A DNA stretch of 64,000 nt from Kribbella jiaozuonensis (GCF_005233875.1 NZ_SZPZ01000002.1:930001-994000); one strand, 5' to 3'; shown: positions 53,739 through 62,405, counted from the first letter of the stretch. Made by a program: numbers and translations. The notes: a model not told the origin generated them from the sequence alone.

Positions 53739-55334
53739 TTAGTTCACGGCGACTGCGGACCAGGCGGCGGCGACGGTCGCGCGTTCGATGCTGGTGGCGC
53801 CGTACAGGTCGGTGGCCGCGTTCAGCGTCGCGGTCCGGGCCTGGGCGTACGTCGTACCGCTGGTCATGTACGTCGTCAGCGCGCGGTACCAGATCTTGCC
53901 GAGCTTGTCGTGGCCGATGCCGGTGACCGACGAGCCGTTGCACGTCGGCGAGTTGTGCGGCAGGCCGCCGATCGTCTTCGCGCCGGTGCCCTCGGCGAGC
54001 AGGTACGCGAAGTGGTTCGCGATCGCCGACGAGTAGTGCACGTCGAGGTTGCCGACCCCGGAGCTGTAGCAGTCGGGGGACTGGCCGTCCTTGCTCGGCT
54101 TGTCCATGTACCGCAGCGCCGGGCGGTCCTTCATGATCTTCTCGCCGATGTAGTAGTCGCCCGGGTCGGCCGCGCTGTTGGAGTAGAACTCGACCAGGGT
54201 GCCGAAGATGTCGCTGGTCGCCTCGTTCAGACCGCCGGACTCACCGGAGTACGTGAGGTTGGCGGTGTGCTCGGTGACGCCGTGGGACATCTCGTGGCCG
54301 GCCACGTCGATCGAGACCAGCGGACCAGCCGCGACGTTGTCGCCGTCGCCGTACGTCATCTGCTTGCCGTCCCAGAACGCGTTCACGTAGTTGGTGCCGT
54401 AATGCACACGGCTCGGGACGCCCTTGCCGTCGCCGAAGATGCCGTTCCGGCCGTGCACGTTCTTGTAGTAGTCGAACGTGGTCGCGGCTCCGTAGTGCGC
54501 GTCGACGGCCGCCGACGCCCGGTCGGCGGTGGTGCCGGTGCCCCAATGATTGTCCGCGTCGACGAACTTCGTCGGCGTCGGGCAGCCGATCTGCAGGAGC
54601 TGGCAGAGGATCGAGTCGGTCTTGTTGTTCGCGTCGGCGGTGAAGCCGTTGCCGCGGGTCGCGTCCGTGAGCGTGAACCCGCCGGTGGCGGTCGACGTCT
54701 GCAGCGGGACGGTCCCGGAGTACAGGCTCTTGCCGTCACCGGTCGCCGTCTCGATGTGCTGTTCGCTGACCAGCTTGGCGCCGGTCAGGGCATCGATCGT
54801 CGTGGTGATGCGGCTCGGCGTACCGTCGGCCTGGGTGCCGCCGGTGGTGACGAGGTAGGCCAGCCGGGGCGCGCCCATGCGGGCCTCGATCACCAGGCTG
54901 GGCTTGCCCTCGGCCTTGAGGCCCTTGGTGAGTGCCTTCGCGGTTGCGGTCGCGACGCTGACCTTCGGCGTACGGGCGACGTTCGCGGTCTTGCTCAGCG
55001 TCAGGCTGGCGCCCCTGAACGCGCCGTCCTTGGCCTGATGTACGACGACATCGCCGCCGAGCACCGGGAGCCCGCCGATCGTGCGGTCCATCCGCACGTG
55101 GCTGGAGCCGTCGGCGTCGACGATGACGTCCTTGACCACGAACGCGTCGGCCGTGGTGGCCCGCAACGCGGTCAGGTTGCTGGTGATGGCTTGCTCGGCC
55201 TTGGCGACGGCCGCGGCGGGGGTGGGGACAGGTGCCGCCGTCGGCGCGCCGGTTGCTGTGGTGGCGCTGGTCAGTCCGAGGGCGGTGGTGGTCACCACTG
55301 CGGTGGCAGCGGCGAACAGGGCGGATCTGTTCAT
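53739..55334 (-). CDS. Secreted thermolysin-type M4 metallopeptidase
   Basis: A 531-residue preproprotein. The signal peptide is at residues 1-29 (ALFAAATAVVTTTALG). An FTP/PepSY propeptide region extends to about 200 (VRMDRTIGGLPVLGGDVVVHQ; ITTTIDALTGAKLVSEQ). The mature protease has DAHYGAATTFDYY, the zinc motif VAGHEMSHGVTEH (about 349) and GGLNEATSDIFG with the third ligand Glu (about 371-382). A C-terminal domain with VHYSSAIANHFAYLL, including the catalytic His region, completes it. It degrades extracellular protein. ATG 55334 has AAGGAG 8 nt upstream. It is divergent from the polymerase-domain gene. Confidence 0.95.
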   Translation of the reverse strand: MNRSALFAAATAVVTTTALGLTSATTATGAPTAAPVPTPAAAVAKAEQAITSNLTALRATTADAFVVKDVIVDADGSSHVRMDRTIGGLPVLGGDVVVHQAKDGAFRGASLTLSKTANVARTPKVSVATATAKALTKGLKAEGKPSLVIEARMGAPRLAYLVTTGGTQADGTPSRITTTIDALTGAKLVSEQHIETATGDGKSLYSGTVPLQTSTATGGFTLTDATRGNGFTADANNKTDSILCQLLQIGCPTPTKFVDADNHWGTGTTADRASAAVDAHYGAATTFDYYKNVHGRNGIFGDGKGVPSRVHYGTNYVNAFWDGKQMTYGDGDNVAAGPLVSIDVAGHEMSHGVTEHTANLTYSGESGGLNEATSDIFGTLVEFYSNSAADPGDYYIGEKIMKDRPALRYMDKPSKDGQSPDCYSSGVGNLDVHYSSAIANHFAYLLAEGTGAKTIGGLPHNSPTCNGSSVTGIGHDKLGKIWYRALTTYMTSGTTYAQARTATLNAATDLYGATSIERATVAAAWSAVAVN

Positions 55335-55490
55335 CCTCGCGCTCCTTGTCAGGTGTCCCGGGGGCCTCACGCCCCAGGAACGAGGTGCTGGAACGTTACC
55401 GCCCGGTCACCTACCGTGGCCAGAGGTCGGGAAAACTTGCCTTTCCCGCAACCTGGTGGGGAATTCCGGGTTTTGGTCGGCGCAGGGCGA

Positions 55491-55496
55491 TAGCGT
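55491..55496 (+). promoter_or_regulatory. Candidate -10 box for leaderless polymerase-domain gene
   Basis: TAGCGT is followed by 6 nt and then ATG 55503. No Shine-Dalgarno is present in the short gap. Confidence 0.4.
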
Positions 55497-55502
55497 CACC
55501 GC

Positions 55503-56594
55503 ATGGCGAAGAGCACAGCGGTGATGCTCACTGTGGGAGACCGTGAGGTCCGGGTTTCCAGCCCCGAGCGCGTTGTCTACGAGGCGACCGACTGGGCTCC
55601 CGAGGTCACCAAGCTTCAGGTCTGCGAGTACTTCATCGGTGTGGCTCCGGCGTTCATGCAGGCCTCCGGTGACCGCCCGGTCGCGCTCGAGCGCTGGCCA
55701 GGTGGGTGGCGCGAGGGCATGACGCTGTCGGTGGACGCGGTCGGTCGGCAGACCGGCGACGGGTTCTACTCCAAGCGACTCCCGAAGGGCGCCCCCGACT
55801 GGCTCGAGACCTGCCGCGTGCTGACGCCGAACGATCGCCCGATCGACGAGCTGTGCCTGACCGAGCCGGCCGCCGCCGTCTGGGCCGCTCAGATGGGCAC
55901 GCTCGTCTTCCACCCGTGGGCTGTCCGCAAGACCGATCTCGACCGCCCCGACGAGCTGCGCATCGACCTCGATCCCCAGCCCGGCGCGACGTTCGCGGAT
56001 GCCCGGCGAGTGGCCGGGGTCGCCCGCGAACTCCTCGAGGAGCTGGGACTTCGGGGCTATCCGAAGACCAGCGGCAACCGGGGCATCCACATCTACGTGC
56101 GGATCCGGCCGGAGTGGTCGTTCGACGAGGTCCGGCATGCCGCGATCGGCCTCGGCCGCGAGCTCGAGCGCCGCGACGACGGTGTGACCACGGCGTGGTG
56201 GAAGGAGCAACGCGGCGAGGCGTCGATCTTCCTCGACTTCAACCAGAACCTCCGCGACCGCACAGTCGCCGGCGCGTGGTCGCTGCGGCCCCGACCGGGT
56301 GCGCCGGTCAGTACGCCGATGACGTGGGAACGGCTCGCCGAGGTGGACGATCCGCGGGCGTTCAACCTGCACACGGTCCCGGAGTACCTCGTCGACGGTG
56401 ACCCGTGGGCGGACATGGACGAGACGGCGTACTCGCTCGACGCGCTGCTGCGCCTGTGGGAGGAGCTGCCTGGTGGCGAGCTGAACTTCCCGCCTGACTA
56501 CCCGAAGATGCCGGGGGAGCCGCCGCGGGTCCAGCCGAGCAAGAAGGTCGCCGAGCACTGGGACGAGCAGGGCAACCGGATCGCGCCGGACTGA
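55503..56594 (+). CDS. Stand-alone LigD-type polymerase (AEP primase/polymerase) domain
   Basis: A 363-residue protein matching the polymerase domain of bacterial NHEJ ligase D. The metal motif is IDLDPQPG, with Asp155 and Asp157. TSGNRGIHIYV (about 190) is the nucleotide-binding SG-x-x-G-x-H block, and SIFLDFNQN (about 241) brings the third metal Asp. Such domains add NTPs or dNTPs at double-strand breaks. No ligase or phosphoesterase domain and no ku gene is nearby, so it is a separate PolDom, which many actinobacteria have besides full LigD. It is divergent from the M4 peptidase. Confidence 0.92.
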   Translation: MAKSTAVMLTVGDREVRVSSPERVVYEATDWAPEVTKLQVCEYFIGVAPAFMQASGDRPVALERWPGGWREGMTLSVDAVGRQTGDGFYSKRLPKGAPDWLETCRVLTPNDRPIDELCLTEPAAAVWAAQMGTLVFHPWAVRKTDLDRPDELRIDLDPQPGATFADARRVAGVARELLEELGLRGYPKTSGNRGIHIYVRIRPEWSFDEVRHAAIGLGRELERRDDGVTTAWWKEQRGEASIFLDFNQNLRDRTVAGAWSLRPRPGAPVSTPMTWERLAEVDDPRAFNLHTVPEYLVDGDPWADMDETAYSLDALLRLWEELPGGELNFPPDYPKMPGEPPRVQPSKKVAEHWDEQGNRIAPD

Positions 56595-56657
56595 CACTTC
56601 GGCGGGCCGTCTCGTCGGATGGGTATCAACACGCTCATTCGCTAGGAGATAGCTGTT

Positions 56658-57131
56658 ATGGACGCTCGTCTGAATCTGTTCACCAATCCGGTGCTGGGCA
56701 AGTTCATCAAGCACCTCAACTCGGCCGCCCGGGTCGCCCTGGACGCCGGTGTTCCGCTCACGACTCTCGAGCTGGTCGAGTTGCGGGCCAGCCAGATCAA
56801 CGGCTGCGCCGTCTGCGTCGACATGCACTCGAAGGACGCCGCACACCACGGCGAGACCGCGGTCCGGATCAACTTGGTGGCGACCTGGCGCGAGGCGACC
56901 GTCTACACCGAGGCGGAGCGCGCCGCGCTGGCGCTGACCGAGGCCGGCACCCGGATCGCCGACGCCGCCGGCGGAGTCCCCGACGACGTCTGGCTGAACG
57001 CGACCAAGTACTACGACGAGAACCAGTTGGCCGCGCTGGTCGGCGCCATCGCCGGCATCAACACCTGGAACCGTCTGAACGTCATGACCGCGCAGCCGGC
57101 CGGCGACTACGTCCCGGGCCAGTGGGGCTGA
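56658..57131 (+). CDS. Carboxymuconolactone decarboxylase/AhpD-like protein
   Basis: A 157-residue alkylhydroperoxidase-D-fold protein. LVELRASQINGCAVCVDMHSKDA (in two blocks, about 40-62) holds the redox CxxC with the following His. WREATVYTEAERAALALTEA and LAALVGAIAGINTWNRL complete the helical fold. The CxxCxxxH pattern points to a thiol peroxidase activity of the AhpD kind rather than decarboxylation. ATG 56658 has AGGAG 9 nt upstream. It ends exactly where the convergent SDR gene ends. Confidence 0.9.
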   Translation: MDARLNLFTNPVLGKFIKHLNSAARVALDAGVPLTTLELVELRASQINGCAVCVDMHSKDAAHHGETAVRINLVATWREATVYTEAERAALALTEAGTRIADAAGGVPDDVWLNATKYYDENQLAALVGAIAGINTWNRLNVMTAQPAGDYVPGQWG

Positions 57132-57887
57132 TCAGATAGTGCGGAGTGCCCCGCCGTCGATCGGGATGATCGTGCCGGTCAGGTAGGAGGCGGCAGGGGA
57201 GAGGACGAACGCGGCGACCCGGCCGAACTCGTCCGGGTTGCCGTAGCGGCGGAGGGGGATGGTCTTCTCCAGGGCCCGGCGGGTCGCTTCCGGGTCGCCG
57301 CTCTTCGCGTCGAGCTCCTTCAGGCGGTCGGTGGAGATCCGGCCGGGCATCAGGCCGTTGACCCGGGTGCCGTTCGGGCCGAGTTCGTCGGCCAGTGTCT
57401 TGGCGACCATGGCCAGGCCGGGGCGGAGACCGTTCGAGATCGCGAGTCCGTTGATCGGGGACTTCACCGACGACGAGAGCACGAAGGCGATCGACGTACC
57501 CTCCGACCCGGCTCGGGCGACCGCGCGGGCGATCCGCAGGCCACCGAGGAAGACGCTGTCGAACGCCGCCCGCCAGTCGTCCTCCTCGCTGTCCAGCGCC
57601 GTCCCGGGCCGGGGCCCGCCGACGCTGATCAGCGCGCCGTGCAGCGCACCCCACTTGGCGATCGCGGTCGCCGCCAGCCGCTCGGCGCTCTCCGGATCGG
57701 CGTTGTCGACCGGGATGCCGACGACGTTCTCGCCGAGTTCGGCCGCGGCGCGCGAGATCGACTCCTCGTTCCGGCTGGAGATCACCAGCCGTGCGCCTTC
57801 GGCAGCAAGGGCTTTCGCGGTGGCGAAGCCGAGTCCGGCGCTGGCGCCGGTGACGATGTAGGTGCGATCGCGCAGTCCGAGGTCCAC
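57132..57887 (-). CDS. SDR-family protein with altered catalytic Tyr/Lys
   Basis: A 251-residue Rossmann protein. TYIVTGASAGLGFATAKAL (about 9-27) is the NAD(P) motif, then NVVGIPVDNAD, the Ser region AFVLSSSVKSP (about 132) and IIPIDGGALRTI at the C-terminus. The normal YxxxK reads SNGLR, with Ser for Tyr and Arg for Lys, so the usual proton relay is missing. The gene may code for a divergent reductase or a non-catalytic binding protein. GTG 57887 starts at the fold; a longer frame adds unconserved residues. Its end abuts the AhpD-like gene with no gap. Confidence 0.85.
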   Translation of the reverse strand: MDLGLRDRTYIVTGASAGLGFATAKALAAEGARLVISSRNEESISRAAAELGENVVGIPVDNADPESAERLAATAIAKWGALHGALISVGGPRPGTALDSEEDDWRAAFDSVFLGGLRIARAVARAGSEGTSIAFVLSSSVKSPINGLAISNGLRPGLAMVAKTLADELGPNGTRVNGLMPGRISTDRLKELDAKSGDPEATRRALEKTIPLRRYGNPDEFGRVAAFVLSPAASYLTGTIIPIDGGALRTI

Positions 57888-57950
57888 GTCCCCATCCTGC
57901 CCCACGACACCGGGTAGCGCACCTCGACAGTTCGTAGCCCCGGGCAAGAA

Positions 57951-59795
57951 CTAGTACGCGGACTTGCGCAACGGCGACTCAGCTGTGGTCAGGTGCCAGG
58001 CGGTGTTGACCAGGCCGAGGTGCGAGAACGCCTGCGGGAAGTTGCCGAGCATCCGGCCGGACGCCACGTCGTACTCCTCCGCCAGCAGGCCGACGTCGTT
58101 GCGCAGGGCAACGAGTCGTTCGTAGAGATCGCGGGCCTCGCCGACCCGGCCGATCATCGCCAGCGCGTCCGCCATCCAGAACGAGCAGATCAGGAACGTG
58201 CCCTCGCTGTCGTTGATCCCGTCGTCGGTGTGCTCGGTCAGGTACCGCCGGACGAACCCGTCCGCCGTCAGCTCCCGCTGCACCGCCTCCACGGTCCCGA
58301 CCACCCGCGGATCGTCCGCCGGCAGGAACCCGACCTGCGGGATCAGCAGTACGGCGGCATCCAGCGCCTTGCTGCCGTACGCCTGCGTGAACGTGTTCCG
58401 GTCCGCGTCGTACGCCTGCTCGCAGACGGCCCGATGGATCTCGTCCGCCCTCGCCCGCCACTCCTTCGCCGGCCCGTTCAGGCCGAACCGCTGCACCGCC
58501 CGCGCGGCCCGGTCGAACGCGACCCACGCCATCACCTTCGAGTGCGTGAAGTGCTGCCGACCGCCGCGGACCTCCCAGATCCCTTCGTCCGGCTGGTCCC
58601 ACACGTCGTCGAGGTGCGCCATCAGAGCGCGCTGCACCTGCCACGCCTCGTCGGTCGGGCCGATCTGGTGCTCGCGGGCCAGGGCCAGCACGTCCATCAC
58701 CTCGCCGAACACGTCGATCTGCAGTTGCTCGGCGGCCGCGTTGCCGATCCGCACCGGCGCCGATTCGGCGTACCCCGGTAGCCAGACGGCCTCGAACTCT
58801 GTCAGCCGGCGTTCACCGGTTACGCCGTACATGATCTGCAGGTCCGCCGGAGATCCTGCGATCGCGCGCAGCAGCCAGTTCCGCCAGGCCTCGGCTTCGT
58901 CGGTGTAGCCGGCGCGGAGCATCGCGGACAGCGTCATCGTTGCGTCGCGCAACCAGCAGTACCGGTAGTCCCAGTTCCGCTGGCCGCCGAGCGTCTCGGG
59001 CAACGACGTGGTCGGCGCCGCGACGATCCCGCCGGACGGCGCATACGTCAGCGCCTTCAGCGTCAGCACCGATCGCGTGACCTCTTCGCCGAAATCGGTC
59101 GAGCTGTGGCTCCGGCCGATCCACTCCTGCCAGAACGTCTCGGTCGGCTCCAACGAGTGCAGCGCATCGGTCGGCTCCGGTACTGGATGGTGCGACGGAT
59201 GCCAGGTCAGCACGAACCAGGCCCGGTCGTTCTCCGAGACCCGGAAATCGGCGTACGTCGCGAGGTCGCGCCCGTACTGGTGGACGTCGGACCGCAACGA
59301 GACCGCATCCGGTCCGGCGATCGCGTCGATCTGGCCGTCGGACCGCCGTACCCACGGAACGACGTGACCGTAGTCGAACCGCAGCTTCAGCTCCGACCGC
59401 ATCTCGACGGACCCGCTGACGCCTTCGACGATGCGTACGACGTCCGGCGCGGCATCACGTGGCGGCATGAAGTCGATCACCCGCACCGTGCCGGTCGACG
59501 TCGACCACTCGGTCTCCAGCACGAGCGTGTCACCGCGGTAGTGCCGGCTGCTGACGGCCTCCGCGTCGCGCGGCGCCATCCGCCAGTGGCCGTTGTCGTC
59601 GGTACCGAGCAGCGCGGCGAAGCAGGCCGGTGAGTCGAACCGCGGGAAGCACAGCCAGTCGATCGATCCCTGCTTCGACACCAATGCGGCCGTCTGCAGG
59701 TCACCGATCAGTGCGTAGTCCTCAATCCTTCGCCCCGGCCCGGGCCTCGGGCCGCTCGACGACTTCGGGCTGCTTGTCTGCGGGCTTCTTGGCAC
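57951..59795 (-). CDS. Glycoside hydrolase family 15 protein (glucoamylase/trehalase-like)
   Basis: A 614-residue cytosolic protein. The N-terminal beta-sandwich starts at IEDYALIGDLQTAALVSK (about 24-41) and SIDWLCFPRFDSPACFAAL. The (alpha/alpha)6 barrel has NWDYRYCWLRDATMTLSAML (about 272-291). NDSEGTFLICSFWMADAL (about 530) carries a conserved acidic residue of the active site. GNFPQAFSHLGLVNTA closes it. Mycobacterial relatives of this type are trehalases. GTG 59795 overlaps the SURF1 gene by 74 bp; translation may in fact begin nearer IEDYAL, but no standard start codon is there. Confidence 0.9.
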   Translation of the reverse strand: MPRSPQTSSPKSSSGPRPGPGRRIEDYALIGDLQTAALVSKQGSIDWLCFPRFDSPACFAALLGTDDNGHWRMAPRDAEAVSSRHYRGDTLVLETEWSTSTGTVRVIDFMPPRDAAPDVVRIVEGVSGSVEMRSELKLRFDYGHVVPWVRRSDGQIDAIAGPDAVSLRSDVHQYGRDLATYADFRVSENDRAWFVLTWHPSHHPVPEPTDALHSLEPTETFWQEWIGRSHSSTDFGEEVTRSVLTLKALTYAPSGGIVAAPTTSLPETLGGQRNWDYRYCWLRDATMTLSAMLRAGYTDEAEAWRNWLLRAIAGSPADLQIMYGVTGERRLTEFEAVWLPGYAESAPVRIGNAAAEQLQIDVFGEVMDVLALAREHQIGPTDEAWQVQRALMAHLDDVWDQPDEGIWEVRGGRQHFTHSKVMAWVAFDRAARAVQRFGLNGPAKEWRARADEIHRAVCEQAYDADRNTFTQAYGSKALDAAVLLIPQVGFLPADDPRVVGTVEAVQRELTADGFVRRYLTEHTDDGINDSEGTFLICSFWMADALAMIGRVGEARDLYERLVALRNDVGLLAEEYDVASGRMLGNFPQAFSHLGLVNTAWHLTTAESPLRKSAY

Positions 59796-60501
59796 CGCGG
59801 ACCTCCTGTCGGGAGAAGTACACGAGCCCGCCGACCGCCAGCAGGGCGAAGAACCACCATTGCAGGCCGTAGAAGAAATGCGGCCCGTCGTCGATCTCCG
59901 GGCCCGGGAACCCGAGGAAGGCCGGATCGTTGGCCGGCTCCTGCTTGGTCACCATCATGTAGCCGTCGTACAGGTTCAGGCCGAGAACCTTGGCGAAGTC
60001 CGGTCCGTTGATCAGCCGCGCGGTACCGCCGTCCGGGACACCGCCGTTGGTGTGACCGCCGCGCTCGCTGCGCTGCAGGCGCCCGGTGACCGTCACTTCA
60101 CCGGTCGGCACGGCCGGGATCTTCAGCGGCATCAGTTCCGAGCTCTGCCGGGGCAGGAAGCCACGGTCGATCAGGACCGCCTTCCCGTCGGCCAGGACCA
60201 GGGGCGTGACGATCTCGAACCCCGGCCGGTCGTCGATGTTGCGGTACTTGAGCACGATCTGCTTCGACGCGTCGTACCGTCCGGTGACCTCCGCCGTACG
60301 CCAGGCGTGCTGGTCGCCGACGACACCCGGCGGGCCGAGGATCTGGTCGATCGGCGCGGGAGCCGCCGCCAGATTCGTCCGGGTCACCTCGTTCCGTGCC
60401 TTGCGTTCGTCGAGGCGATGGAACTGCCAACGACCCAGCTGCACGCACACGAAGGCGAGCATGAGCACACCCAGTGCGGCGATGATCCAGCGGACGTTCA
60501 T
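59722..60501 (-). CDS. SURF1 family cytochrome-oxidase assembly protein
   Basis: A 259-residue membrane protein with one N-terminal helix (WIIAALGVLMLAFVCVQLG, with the GRWQFHRLDER signature just after) and one C-terminal helix (HFFYGLQWWFFALLAVGGLVY). The loop between them lies outside the membrane and has VLIDRGFLP and YRNIDDRPGFEIVTPL. SURF1 assists haem a insertion into aa3 cytochrome oxidase. The FYGLQWWFFA and RGF motifs are conserved in the family. ATG 60501 is taken; GTG 60513 is an alternative. The Lys/Ala/Glu tail overlaps the GH15 start. Confidence 0.93.
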   Translation of the reverse strand: MNVRWIIAALGVLMLAFVCVQLGRWQFHRLDERKARNEVTRTNLAAAPAPIDQILGPPGVVGDQHAWRTAEVTGRYDASKQIVLKYRNIDDRPGFEIVTPLVLADGKAVLIDRGFLPRQSSELMPLKIPAVPTGEVTVTGRLQRSERGGHTNGGVPDGGTARLINGPDFAKVLGLNLYDGYMMVTKQEPANDPAFLGFPGPEIDDGPHFFYGLQWWFFALLAVGGLVYFSRQEVRGAKKPADKQPEVVERPEARAGAKD

Positions 60502-60558
60502 CAAGCGACCCACGTCTCGAACTTAAGCCATGCCCTGAAACGGCTGACGCGCGGCACG

Positions 60559-60564
60559 TAGGCT
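60559..60564 (+). promoter_or_regulatory. Candidate -10 box for leaderless moaA
   Basis: TAGGCT is followed by 6 nt and then GTG 60571, without a Shine-Dalgarno. The -35 is not clear. Confidence 0.35.
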
Positions 60565-60570
60565 GGTGCG

Positions 60571-61590
60571 GTGACAGCGATCCAGGAGGCGACTCAGACA
60601 GGTCTGGCGGACCGGTACGGCCGGGTCGCCACGGACCTCCGGGTCTCGCTCACCGACCGCTGCAATCTGCGCTGTACGTACTGCATGCCGGAAGAAGGCC
60701 TGGACTGGCTCGGCAAGCCCGAGCTGCTCACCGACGACGAGATCGTCCGGCTGGTTTCGGTCGCCGTGATGCACCTCGGCGTGAACGAGATCCGCTTCAC
60801 CGGCGGCGAACCGCTGCTCCGCCGCGGCCTGGTCGGCATCGTTGCCCGTACGACGCAACTCACGCCCCGGCCCGAGGTATCGCTGACCACCAACGGGATC
60901 GGGCTTGCCCGGCAGGCGCAGGCGTTGAAGGACGCCGGTCTGGACCGGGTGAATGTGAGCCTCGACACCATCAGGCCGGAGACCTTCAAGCAGCTCACCC
61001 GTAGGGACCGAGCGACCGATGTCATCGCCGGGCTCGAGGCGGCCCAGCAGGCCGGTCTCGCCCCGGTGAAGGTGAACGCGGTCCTCATGCGCGGCGTGAA
61101 CGACTCCGAAGCGCCGGAATTGCTGGAGTTCTGTCTCGACCGCGGGTACGAACTGCGGTTCATCGAGCAGATGCCGCTGGACGCGCAGCACGGCTGGGAC
61201 CGCGCGACGATGATCACCGCAGACGAGATTCTCGAAACCCTTTCGAGCCGGTTCGCGCTGACCCCCGACGACGCGTCGAAGCGGGGGAGTGCGCCGGCCG
61301 AGTCGTTCCTGGTCGAGGGCGGGCCGCAGACCGTCGGCATCATCGCCTCGGTCACCCGGCCGTTCTGCGGGGACTGCGACCGGGTCCGGCTGACCGCCGA
61401 CGGTCAGGTCCGCGACTGTCTTTTCGCCCGCACCGAGTCCGACCTCCGGTCGGCGTTGCGGAACGGCGCCGACGATGCCGAACTGGCCGACCGGTGGCGG
61501 CGCGCGATGCGGAACAAACTCCCCGGCCACGGCATCAACGACCCGAGCTTCCTGCAACCGTCGCGGCCGATGTCCGCGATCGGCGGATGA
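60571..61590 (+). CDS. moaA: GTP 3',8-cyclase MoaA
   Basis: A 339-residue radical-SAM enzyme of molybdenum-cofactor synthesis, making 3',8-cyclo-GTP from GTP. The SAM [4Fe-4S] cluster is in SLTDRCNLRCTYCMPEE (about 26-42). FTGGEPLLRRGL (about 75) follows. The second cluster is at the C-terminus, TRPFCGDCDRVRLTADG with CLFARTE, giving CxxC and a third Cys. The usual terminal GG (SAIGG) that enters the active site is present. MoaC and other moa genes are not adjacent. The start GTG 60571 is probably leaderless. Confidence 0.97.
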   Translation: MTAIQEATQTGLADRYGRVATDLRVSLTDRCNLRCTYCMPEEGLDWLGKPELLTDDEIVRLVSVAVMHLGVNEIRFTGGEPLLRRGLVGIVARTTQLTPRPEVSLTTNGIGLARQAQALKDAGLDRVNVSLDTIRPETFKQLTRRDRATDVIAGLEAAQQAGLAPVKVNAVLMRGVNDSEAPELLEFCLDRGYELRFIEQMPLDAQHGWDRATMITADEILETLSSRFALTPDDASKRGSAPAESFLVEGGPQTVGIIASVTRPFCGDCDRVRLTADGQVRDCLFARTESDLRSALRNGADDAELADRWRRAMRNKLPGHGINDPSFLQPSRPMSAIGG

Positions 61591-61639
61591 CCGTCATACC
61601 GGCCCAATCCGGAAATACAGTTTTTCGCTAGCGAACCAT

Positions 61640-61843
61640 TCACTCGGTGAATGGCTGGACGTCGCGCAGGAATGACCGCCGGGCCAGGAAGTCGGACAAG
61701 CTCTCCTTGTGTTCGTCGCAGGCCAGCCAGGTCTTGCGCCGGTCGGGCGTGTGGATCTTCGGGTTGTTCCACAGCACTGCCCAGGTCGCAGGCTTGCCGC
61801 AGCCCTTGGCGGAGCAGACCGCCGGTGCGGCTTCTTCACTCAT
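61640..61843 (-). CDS. Small putative zinc-binding protein, conserved in actinobacteria
   Basis: A 67-residue protein. VCSAKGCGKPATWAVLWNN, TPDRRKTWLACDEH and LSDFLARRSFLRDV can be read. The pattern C-x4-C ... C-x2-H looks like a single zinc site, with the WNNPKIHTPDRRKTWLACDEH region most conserved in homologues I recall. The function is unknown. ATG 61843 is the only good start. It is convergent to moaA; the 49-bp gap holds a 12-bp palindrome TTCGCTAGCGAA, and an 8-bp hairpin CCATTCAC/GTGAATGG lies over its stop codon. Confidence 0.8.
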   Translation of the reverse strand: MSEEAAPAVCSAKGCGKPATWAVLWNNPKIHTPDRRKTWLACDEHKESLSDFLARRSFLRDVQPFTE

Positions 61844-62033
61844 GCGCTGGCGCCATTCCTCTGCATTCCTGATGACTCAATAATCAATAGCCTGGACAAA
61901 ATGAAGCGACGTCGGACAGCCACGGGGGGAGCCGTCCGACGCCGCATCAAGTCCCTGAATTTCACTCATGAACTTCAGAGCACGCGGGAGATTCTGACAC
62001 GGATCACTGCAAGTTTTCCAGTCCCGGCCAAGA
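61844..62033. other. Intergenic stretch with one hairpin
   Basis: A 190-bp, comparatively A/T-rich gap between two minus-strand genes. It holds a stem CGTCGGAC/GTCCGACG (61910-61917 with 61934-61941), extendable by GCG/CGC across one mismatch. This is a likely terminator for DUF3099, and a promoter for the small zinc protein must lie between it and 61843. No coding frame was recognised. Confidence 0.5.
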
Positions 62034-62405
62034 TCACTTTTCGGTGTCGGTCCGGGGGTCGTCATGAGGGCCCTGAACCGGGTCCTCGTCCTGCGGTACG
62101 ACGACCGTCGGACGCTCCCCGATCGCGAGCCTCGACGGTGCGATGTACGGGTCCGCGGCGGGCTCTGTCGCGGACCGTTGAGCGTTCGCCAGCACCACCG
62201 CGAAGTACGGCAGCGCGATCGCTCCGACGACGAACAGCCAGCGCCACGGCGACGGGGTCAGGACGGCCAGCACGAAGCAGACGATCCGGATCGACATCAT
62301 CCAGGCGTAGCGCACGATCCGGCTGTCCAGATCCTCGGAGCGTCCCGGCTGTGCGCTCGTCACCGAAATGACGGGTTCGCCGCTCCGCTCACGGTGTCGC
62401 GACAT
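62034..62405 (-). CDS. DUF3099 family small membrane protein
   Basis: A 123-residue protein. A short cytosolic N-terminus is followed by [21 protein letters not shown] and [22 protein letters not shown], two membrane helices that are the DUF3099 core. The charged, Pro/Asp-rich tail is disordered. ATG 62405 is the natural start. The function is unknown. It is divergent from the dodecin gene with 74 bp between them. Confidence 0.88.
   Translation of the reverse strand: MSRHRERSGEPVISVTSAQPGRSEDLDSRIVRYAWMMSIRIVCFVLAVLTPSPWRWLFVVGAIALPYFAVVLANAQRSATEPAADPYIAPSRLAIGERPTVVVPQDEDPVQGPHDDPRTDTEK

Noticed and set aside
61621..61632. Terminator at TTCGCTAGCGAA between moaA and the small zinc gene
   Set aside because: The palindrome is only 12 bp without a loop, and the T-run lies on the wrong side for moaA, so it is too weak to call.
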